Origin: Actinomycetota bacterium
Lineage (GTDB): Bacteria; Actinomycetota; Actinomycetes; S36-B12
NCBI GenBank assembly: GCA_009726075.1
Contig: WLND01000006.1
Location: forward strand, 1 to 14,628
Length of the DNA: 14,628 nucleotides
Direction of reading: 5' to 3'
Position numbers and translations under genes: made by a program. Positions 6,783 through 12,417 of the stretch are shown piece by piece. Position 1 is the first letter of the stretch. Every line of letters begins with the position of its first letter. The notes under the pieces are model-generated. The model was not told the origin of the DNA. It ran no database searches and worked only from the letters and a program-made list of their open reading frames with translations.

Positions 6783-7269
6783 CCCGCAGCTGTTGGCTGA
6801 TCGCGAGGCGATCCGGGAGGCGGCCTTTCGCTACTCGCGGGGGGTCGACCGCCTCGATGCCGACCTGATGAAGAGCGCCTACTGGCCTGAGGCCACCGAC
6901 GATCACGGCCGGTTCGTCGGCAGTGGATGGGAGTTCAGCGATCGAGTCGTCGGCACCCACGACCGCTGGTCGGCGTCGATGCACTGCAATGTCAATCACA
7001 GCATCGAGTTCGACGACCCTGCCCATGCGCGCGGCGAGATCTACAACATCACGTACCTCCTGCCACGAGACGGGGGAGCCTGGTCGGTGTGGCTCGGCCG
7101 CTACCTCGACCGATACGAATGCCGCGATGGCGAATGGCGCATCATCCATCGCATCTGCGTTCACGAGGGCACGACCACTATCGAAGGCGCCCCGATGGCG
7201 GGCGACATGTCGAACTTCCGCACGGGCGAGGCTGATCGTCCGCGCGGCCAGACGCCACTCGGCACGTAG
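6772..7269 (+). CDS. SnoaL-like / NTF2-fold protein
   Basis: 165 residues from ATG 6772, starting 11 bp inside the end of the flavoprotein gene in another frame; no strong Shine-Dalgarno, so it is probably translationally coupled. Features of SnoaL_4-type proteins are present: an early helix DREAIREAAFRYSRGVDR (10-27) with Tyr21 and Asp26, YWPEATDDHGRFVG (37-50) with His45, a conserved SMHCNVNHSIEF segment (69-80), and the closing strands with DGEWRIIHRICVHE (119-132). The fold hosts dehydratases, isomerases and hydroxylases that work by acid/base chemistry in an open cone. A dehydratase or isomerase acting on the flavoprotein product is a reasonable guess. Last gene of the operon, convergent with the next gene 9 bp away. 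Confidence 0.83.
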   Translation: MRVDPQLLADREAIREAAFRYSRGVDRLDADLMKSAYWPEATDDHGRFVGSGWEFSDRVVGTHDRWSASMHCNVNHSIEFDDPAHARGEIYNITYLLPRDGGAWSVWLGRYLDRYECRDGEWRIIHRICVHEGTTTIEGAPMAGDMSNFRTGEADRPRGQTPLGT

Positions 7270-7278
7270 CGCCGCGGC

Positions 7279-8922
7279 TCAGTCGAGGGCGGCTGCGCGG
7301 CCGGCCTTGCGTCCGAAGACCATGATCGGACCGAGCGTGCCACCCGCGCCGCCATATGCCATGGCGGTCGGGGCCGCGGCGACGTTGCCGGCTGCATAGA
7401 GCCCCGGGATGACCTCGCCCGCGGTGTCGAGCACTCGTCCGCTGGTATCGATGCGCGGTCCGCCGCTGGTGCCGAGGGTTCCCGAGTGGACTTCGACGGC
7501 GTAGAACGGCGACTCGTCGATGCGTCCGAGGGTCGACTCGATCTCGAATCGCTGGTCGCCGTCGCCGCTCCAACGGTCGTACGCGCTCGCGCCTCGTCCG
7601 AAGTCCTCGTCATCCCCGCGGTCGACGAAGCCATTCCAGCGCTCGACGGTGCGCTCCAGCTCGGTCGGGTCGATCCCCAGGGTGGCGGCGAGATCGCGGA
7701 CGGACGTCGCGCGGGTGATCCAGTCGGCGATCGGTGCGCCGGGCGGAGTGCCGAAGGACCCGTACATACGGGCATGGCGGCCGTCGAAGATGAGCCAGCA
7801 CGGCAGGTTCCGGTAGGCGAAATCGGCGGCATCGAGTTGGTGGAAGGCGCCGCCGAGGGCGTTGTAGTTGCTCGCCTCGTTGGTGAACCGCTGGCCCTTT
7901 CCGTTGACAAGGATCGAGCCCGGCACGGTGCGCTCGCGGTTGACGAGATTGGCCCGCTGCCGGCCGAAGGCGGTGTCGCCGGGGATCTCGACCGTGGGGA
8001 CCCACCATGCCTGGGCCATGTTCCCGAGCCCCGCTCCGGCGCGCATGGCCATGAGCAGGCCATCGCCGGTATTGGTCGGCACGCCTGCGGGGGAGGTCAT
8101 CGGCCCGCGCAGGAACGTTCGGACGAGATCGGGGTTCCACTCGAAGCCGCCGGTGGCCAGGATGACGCCCCTGCGCGCCGTGACCGACGTCGCAATCCCG
8201 TCGATGGAGACCATGACTCCGCTGACGCGTCCCTCGGAGATCACGAGGTCGGTTGCACAGGCGTTCACGGACAGGTGCACGCCGCGCTCGATGAGGGCCG
8301 CGATCAGCGGGCCGACGAGACCGGCCCCGCAGCCCCTCAGGTCATGGGCCTCGCGGTACGCCTTGGTCTGGTCGTCGAGGAGTCCGGTACCGCCGCCGAG
8401 GGTCGTATCGGTGATCTGCAGGTGCGCACTGCGACGGCTCTTGGATACCTTCTCGGCCCAGGGTCCCAACGTGAGGTACGAGAAGAGCCCGGGATCAAGG
8501 GATCGGCCACCGTGCGGCCTTCCGCCGGGATTCTCCGGGTGGTAGTCGGGGTACGACGGCACGATCGTGAACTCGAGTTCGGTCGTCGCGTCGAGCCACT
8601 CGAAGGTCTCGCGGGCCCCGTCGACGAAAGCCTCGGCCATCAGCGGATCCATGCGGCCGAGTGAGAGAGAGGCCAGGTAGTCGAGAGCGTCCTCGCGTGA
8701 GTCCTCGATGCCGAGGGCGTCCTGAAGATGATTTACCGGAACCCATGACACGCCGCCGGAGATCGCGGTCGACCCGCCGAGCAGAGGTGCCTTCTCGAAC
8801 ACGGCGACGCTTGCGCCCTCTCCCGTGGCGGCAAGGGCCGCGACGAGCCCGCCTGCGCCACTGCCGAGAACCACGACGTCGTAGGCAGCGTTCGGCGGGG
8901 CCGTGCTGATACTTGAGTTCAT
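7279..8922 (-). CDS. KstD-like FAD dehydrogenase (3-ketosteroid-delta1-dehydrogenase family member)
   Basis: 547 residues from ATG 8922. The N-terminus has GSGAGG (20-25), Glu43 and GGSTAISGGVSWVPVN (49-64), the last typical of ketosteroid dehydrogenase relatives. YPDYHPENPGGR (124-135) lies where that family keeps a catalytic-site tyrosine. The C-terminus reads AAGNVAAAPTAMAYGGAGG then TLGPIMVFGRKAG. Tyr523 and Gly527 match the spacing of the Tyr/Gly pair that positions the 3-keto group in Rhodococcus KstD (Y487/G491 in that enzyme, from memory). Length fits KstD. Ring 1,2-dehydrogenation of a 3-keto steroid or other cyclic ketone is plausible; the substrate is not proven. GGAG touches the ATG and is too close to serve as a ribosome site, but a -10 element 6 nt upstream suggests a leaderless message. 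Confidence 0.88.
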   Translation of the reverse strand: MNSSISTAPPNAAYDVVVLGSGAGGLVAALAATGEGASVAVFEKAPLLGGSTAISGGVSWVPVNHLQDALGIEDSREDALDYLASLSLGRMDPLMAEAFVDGARETFEWLDATTELEFTIVPSYPDYHPENPGGRPHGGRSLDPGLFSYLTLGPWAEKVSKSRRSAHLQITDTTLGGGTGLLDDQTKAYREAHDLRGCGAGLVGPLIAALIERGVHLSVNACATDLVISEGRVSGVMVSIDGIATSVTARRGVILATGGFEWNPDLVRTFLRGPMTSPAGVPTNTGDGLLMAMRAGAGLGNMAQAWWVPTVEIPGDTAFGRQRANLVNRERTVPGSILVNGKGQRFTNEASNYNALGGAFHQLDAADFAYRNLPCWLIFDGRHARMYGSFGTPPGAPIADWITRATSVRDLAATLGIDPTELERTVERWNGFVDRGDDEDFGRGASAYDRWSGDGDQRFEIESTLGRIDESPFYAVEVHSGTLGTSGGPRIDTSGRVLDTAGEVIPGLYAAGNVAAAPTAMAYGGAGGTLGPIMVFGRKAGRAAALD

Positions 8923-8944
8923 CTCCAGAATCTATCGCTAGTAT
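8910..8944 (+). promoter_or_regulatory. candidate promoter/operator of the crotonase gene, shared with the operon promoter
   Basis: TACTTGAG (8910-8917), 7 bp, CCAG (8925-8928), 8 bp, GCTAG (8937-8941) repeats the block found at 2955-2984. Within it TTGAGT (8913-8918) resembles a -35, and TAGTAT (8939-8944) a -10, though their 20-bp spacing is long. The block also covers the start codon of the divergent KstD-like gene, so a bound regulator could affect both directions. Confidence 0.4.
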
Positions 8945-8972
8945 GCGGAATTCGAAGGCCCGAGGACTCAAG
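8912..8972. repeat. inverted CTTGAGT / ACTCAAG pair flanking the divergent promoter
   Basis: CTTGAGT at 8912-8918 has its exact reverse complement ACTCAAG at 8966-8972; over 10 bases the arms agree at 8. The arms bracket the two candidate -10 elements, and the right arm overlaps the ribosome binding site of the crotonase gene. A pair this short could arise by chance. Confidence 0.35.
8929..8956 (-). promoter_or_regulatory. candidate promoter for a leaderless KstD-like transcript
   Basis: Reading the minus strand, TAGATT occupies 8934-8929 (TAnnnT) and is followed by exactly 6 nt and then the ATG at 8922. This is the spacing at which the A of the start codon would be the transcription start. 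A weak -35-like TTCGAA sits at 8956-8951, 16 bp upstream of the -10. Confidence 0.4.
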
Positions 8973-8980
8973 GAGATGCG

Positions 8981-9754
8981 ATGTCAACGACCCATGATGG
9001 CGTGAACATAGAGGTCTCGGCAGGAGTCCTCCGCCTGGCCCTGAGCCGGCCCGACCGGATGAACGCGGTCAATGCGGGCACGCTCGCCAGCATGACCGAG
9101 GCGGTCGAGGCTGCGGCCGGCGATCCCGAGGCGCGCGTCATCGTCATCACCGGCGAGGGCAGGGCCTTCTGCTCGGGCGCCGACCTCGCAGACGAGGAGG
9201 GGCCCACAGTGCGCACGCTGGACGAGGCCAATCGGCTCGTCCTTGCGCTTCGCCGTTCGCCACGCCCGGTGCTGGCCGCCGTCAACGGAGCGGCCGCCGG
9301 CGTGGGCTGCTCACTTGCCCTCGCTGCCGACATCGTCGTCGCCCGCGAGTCTGCGTACTTCCTGCTGGCCTTCGCGCGTATCGGCCTCATGCCCGACGGC
9401 GGGGCCACGGCACTGGTCACGGCGTCGATCGGTCGGGCACGTGCTGCCCGCATGGCCATGCTGGCCGAGCGCATCACCGCACCGATGGCCCTGGAGTGGG
9501 GCTTGATCTCGGCGGTCGCTGGCGACTCCGACTTCGACAGCACGGTGTCGGGCATGGTCGACCAGCTCGTGGCTGGTCCGCCCCTGGGCTTCGCCCGGAC
9601 GAAGCTGGCGCTCGACGAGGCGGCGCTGACGAACCTCGAGTCGGTCATGGCGGTCGAGCGGGCCGGTCAGGCATTTCTGCTCGAGTCGGCCGACTTCGCA
9701 GAGGGCGTCGCGGCCTTCGGTGAGAAGCGCCCCGCGACGTTCACGGGCCACTGA
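8981..9754 (+). CDS. enoyl-CoA hydratase/isomerase family protein 1 (crotonase fold)
   Basis: 257 residues from ATG 8981, with AAGGAG ending 5 nt upstream. Crotonase features: LSRPDRMNAV (21-30), the CoA/oxyanion segments GRAFCSGADLA (60-70) and NGAAAGVGCSLALAADIV (102-119), the FARIGLMPDGGA block (131-142), and a C-terminal FGEKRPATFTGH (246-257). The two glutamates of classical hydratases (rat Glu144 and Glu164) align with Ser111 and a non-acidic residue near Phe131/Ala132. Simple water addition is therefore doubtful. An isomerase role, as in PaaG-like proteins with similar IGLxPDGG blocks, or another CoA-ester reaction is more likely. It is transcribed divergently from the KstD-like gene and probably serves the same pathway. 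Confidence 0.9.
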   Translation: MSTTHDGVNIEVSAGVLRLALSRPDRMNAVNAGTLASMTEAVEAAAGDPEARVIVITGEGRAFCSGADLADEEGPTVRTLDEANRLVLALRRSPRPVLAAVNGAAAGVGCSLALAADIVVARESAYFLLAFARIGLMPDGGATALVTASIGRARAARMAMLAERITAPMALEWGLISAVAGDSDFDSTVSGMVDQLVAGPPLGFARTKLALDEAALTNLESVMAVERAGQAFLLESADFAEGVAAFGEKRPATFTGH

Positions 9755-9768
9755 CCGCGGCCACGGTC
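9753..9768. terminator. small hairpin between convergent crotonase genes
   Basis: GACCG (9753-9757) and CGGTC (9764-9768) can pair around a 6-nt loop, overlapping the last bases of the plus-strand gene and lying just before the minus-strand gene's stop. A short CTTT follows on the plus strand. The stem is only 5 bp and the T-run is minimal, so termination in either direction is a weak proposal. Confidence 0.3.
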
Positions 9769-9770
9769 CT

Positions 9771-10643
9771 TTACCAGGGGTAGAACGACGGCATCTGGTC
9801 CGATGGCCTGCCGGTGAACTCCGCGGCACGCTTCTCGCGGAAAGCCTCGACACCCTCCTTGCCATCGCCGCGGCTTGCGTAGAACATCGCGAGGGACTCG
9901 ACCAGATGGGCCGCGAACGGTCCTGACTCGCCGCTGTTGCGGTACATCATCTGACGGGTGAGTGCGGTGGCGACCTTCGACTTGCCACGAGCGAAGCGCT
10001 CGGCGAGTGCATAAGCGGTTGGCAGGAGTTCTTCTGCCGCAACCACTTCGCGAACCAAGCCCAGTTCGAGTGCTTCAGCCGAGCCAACGATGTCGGCCGA
10101 GTAGGCGAGTTCAAGGGCGCGACTGATGCCGACGATGCGCGGCAGGAACCAGGTCGAGCAGGCCTCGGGAACGATGCCCAGGCGGCCGAAGACGAAGCCG
10201 AAGCGCGCGTGCTCGGACGCGATGCGAACGTCCATCGGCAAGGTCATGGTGGCACCGATACCCACCGCCGCACCATTGATGGCGCCGATGACGGGCTTCG
10301 TGCATCGGTAGATAGCGAGGGAGACCTGCCCACCGGTGTCGCGCACGCCGAGCGCGATCTCGGGATCGTCGAGGCGCTCGAGCATGTCGTGCATCGTGGG
10401 CTCGAGGGATTCGTCGAGCCCGAACACGTTGCCCTCGCGACTGAGGTCCATGCCCGCGCAGAACGCTCGGCCCTTGCCCGTCACGACGATCGCAGCGATG
10501 TCGTCGTCGGCGCTCGCGCGATCGAAGGCCGCGACGAGCTCGTGAGCCATGGTGACCGTGAACGCATTGAGCTGTTCAGGGCGAGAGAGCGTGAGCGTGA
10601 GGATGCTGCCTTCGACCGAGTACTCGAGCGTTTCGTACGACAT
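9771..10643 (-). CDS. enoyl-CoA hydratase/isomerase family protein 2 (crotonase fold)
   Basis: The start is ATG 10643, with AAGGAG 5 nt upstream; an in-frame extension to 10739 overlaps the ABC-F gene and has no domain character. The 290-residue protein has LSRPEQLNAF (19-28), GRAFCAGMDLSR (58-69), NGAAVGIGATMTLPMDVRIA (123-142), FGRLGIVPEACSTWFLPR (152-169) and a C-terminal EAFREKRAAEFTGRP. The classical Glu144 position is Ala131, and the Glu164 region lacks acid. Glu160 in VPEACS is typical of a distinct actinobacterial/proteobacterial crotonase group of uncertain activity. It lies 61 bp downstream of the ABC-F gene on the same strand and could be co-transcribed with it. It is only about 33% of a guess which CoA ester it uses; the fold is secure. 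Confidence 0.9.
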   Translation of the reverse strand: MSYETLEYSVEGSILTLTLSRPEQLNAFTVTMAHELVAAFDRASADDDIAAIVVTGKGRAFCAGMDLSREGNVFGLDESLEPTMHDMLERLDDPEIALGVRDTGGQVSLAIYRCTKPVIGAINGAAVGIGATMTLPMDVRIASEHARFGFVFGRLGIVPEACSTWFLPRIVGISRALELAYSADIVGSAEALELGLVREVVAAEELLPTAYALAERFARGKSKVATALTRQMMYRNSGESGPFAAHLVESLAMFYASRGDGKEGVEAFREKRAAEFTGRPSDQMPSFYPW

Positions 10644-10704
10644 GGGACTCCTTGGCGGTGACGGGCGAGAAGGAGGACATCCTCGCACCCATCGGGCGCG
10701 GGTC

Positions 10705-12351
10705 TCAGTCGGCGGCGATCTCCACCACCGTGCCGCCATCGACGTGCCAGCGACGTGTCAGCCGAACGCTGTCGAGCATTCGACGGTCGTGTGTCACGAG
10801 CAGGACGGTCCCGTCGAAGGATTCGAGCGCCTCCTCGAGCTGCTCGATGGCCGGGAGGTCGAGGTGGTTGGTGGGCTCGTCGAGGACGAGGAGGTTGACG
10901 CCGCGGGCCTGAAGCAGCGCGAGGGCCGCTCGCGTGCGCTCGCCTGGGGACAGCGCCAGGGCCGGACGGGTCACCTGGTGCACGCCGAGCCCGAACTTGG
11001 CGAGCAGGGTGCGCACGTCGGCGGTCGGCCAATCCGGCACCTGGGCTGCGAAGGCGTCGACGAGCGCCTCATCGCCGACGAACAGCGCGCGAGCCTGGTC
11101 TACCTCGCCGACGACGACGCCGGTTCCGAGGCTCACCAGGCCCTCATCGGGGGCAAGGCGACCGAGGAGCAGGGCAAGCAGGGTGCTCTTGCCGGCGCCA
11201 TTGGGGCCGGTGACCGCGACGCGATCGCGCAGGGCGAGTTGGAGGTCGACCGGGCCGAGGATGAACCCGCCGCGATGCACCGTCGCGGCTCGGGCGACCG
11301 TGACGATCTCACCCGATCGCGGTGCAGCCGCTATCGAGAACTGCAGCTGCCACTCCTTGCGCGGCTCGGCGACGGTTTCGAGGCGTTCGATCAAACGCTC
11401 CGACTGCCGAGCCTTGGCGGCCTGCTTCTCGGTTGCCTCCGAGCGGAACTTGCGTCCGATCTTGTCGTTGTCCTTCGCCTTTCTCCGGGCGTTCTTGACA
11501 CCCTTCTCCATCCATGCGCGCTGGGTGCGGGCACGTGCTTCGAGCTCGCCGCGGCGCCCGGCGTACTGCTCGTAGGCTGCGCGCGCCTGCCGGCGCGAGA
11601 CCGATCGCTCGTCGAGGTAGGCCTCGTACCCGCCACCGTACGTGGTGATCTGCTGCAGGCTCCGGTCGATCTCGACGACCGAGGTCACCGTGCGGGCCAG
11701 GAACTCGCGATCGTGACTGACGACGACGACGGGCGCGTCGACCCCGTCGACGAAATCCTCGAGGAGCTCCAGGCCCTCGGTGTCGAGGTCGTTCGTGGGT
11801 TCGTCGAGGAGGTAGACGTCGTATCGAGAGAGGATGAGCGCGGCCAGCCCCACCCTTGCGGCCTGGCCGCCGGACAGCGCCGTCATCGGGAGGTCCAGGT
11901 CGATGTCAAGGCCGATATCGCGGACGACGGCCTCGAGTCGCTCGTCGAAATCGGCTCCGCCGAGTGCCAGCCAGGCCTCGAGCGCATCGGAGTAGCGATC
12001 ACCCGCACCCTCATCGCCGGAAGCCAGCGCGTTGGCCTGAAGGTCGAGTTCGGCCTGGGCTGCATGCACGTCGGTTCGTCGCGAGAGATTCTGGCGGACG
12101 GATTCCCCGGGGATGCGCTCATGCTCCTGCCGGAGGTAGCCGATATGCGCACCGGGCGGCGACACCGACACCGTGCCCGCGTCGGGCGGGCGCTCGCCCG
12201 CAAGGATGCGTAGCAGGGTGCTCTTGCCGGCCCCATTGGGCCCGACCAGCCCGACGACATCTCCGGGAGCAACGACGAGGTCGAGGCCGGAGAACAGCTC
12301 ACGATCCCCGTGACCGGCGGTGACGCCCCTGCCCTGCATGACGGCACTCAT
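10705..12351 (-). CDS. ABC-F family ATPase (ribosome-associated type)
   Basis: 548 residues from ATG 12351, with AAGGA about 8 nt upstream. There are two ABC domains and no membrane segment. Domain 1: Walker A GPNGAGKST (37-45), signature LSGGQ (159-163), Walker B/D-loop LLDEPTNDLD (181-190), switch His213. Domain 2: Walker A GPNGAGKST (382-390), signature LSPGE (467-471), DEPTNHLD (491-498), His521. Between them a basic, charged linker of about 80 residues (roughly 250-330) is the P-site tRNA interaction motif region of ABC-F proteins. The architecture indicates a cytosolic translation factor or antibiotic-resistance ABC-F rather than a transporter. Which subgroup (EttA-, Uup- or resistance-like) cannot be told here. 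It lies 66 bp downstream of the GGDEF-EAL gene. Confidence 0.92.
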   Translation of the reverse strand: MSAVMQGRGVTAGHGDRELFSGLDLVVAPGDVVGLVGPNGAGKSTLLRILAGERPPDAGTVSVSPPGAHIGYLRQEHERIPGESVRQNLSRRTDVHAAQAELDLQANALASGDEGAGDRYSDALEAWLALGGADFDERLEAVVRDIGLDIDLDLPMTALSGGQAARVGLAALILSRYDVYLLDEPTNDLDTEGLELLEDFVDGVDAPVVVVSHDREFLARTVTSVVEIDRSLQQITTYGGGYEAYLDERSVSRRQARAAYEQYAGRRGELEARARTQRAWMEKGVKNARRKAKDNDKIGRKFRSEATEKQAAKARQSERLIERLETVAEPRKEWQLQFSIAAAPRSGEIVTVARAATVHRGGFILGPVDLQLALRDRVAVTGPNGAGKSTLLALLLGRLAPDEGLVSLGTGVVVGEVDQARALFVGDEALVDAFAAQVPDWPTADVRTLLAKFGLGVHQVTRPALALSPGERTRAALALLQARGVNLLVLDEPTNHLDLPAIEQLEEALESFDGTVLLVTHDRRMLDSVRLTRRWHVDGGTVVEIAAD

Positions 12352-12417
12352 GGACCTATCCTTTCGCAGATCCGCCGGGCTTCGAACGCAGCCGGTCCGC
12401 CCACGGGTCCCTCAGGC

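Noticed and set aside
7486..8664. 392-codon plus-strand frame opposite the KstD-like gene
   Set aside because: Same codon-register shadow without recognisable motifs.
10549..12213. 554-codon plus-strand frame opposite the ABC-F gene
   Set aside because: High-GC antisense shadow; Walker A, signature and Walker B motifs are all on the minus strand.
12352..12417. Hairpin between the GGDEF-EAL and ABC-F genes
   Set aside because: The best stem is about 4 bp plus a bulged 2 bp with an 8-nt loop and no T-run; not convincing as a terminator, and no promoter pattern was seen.
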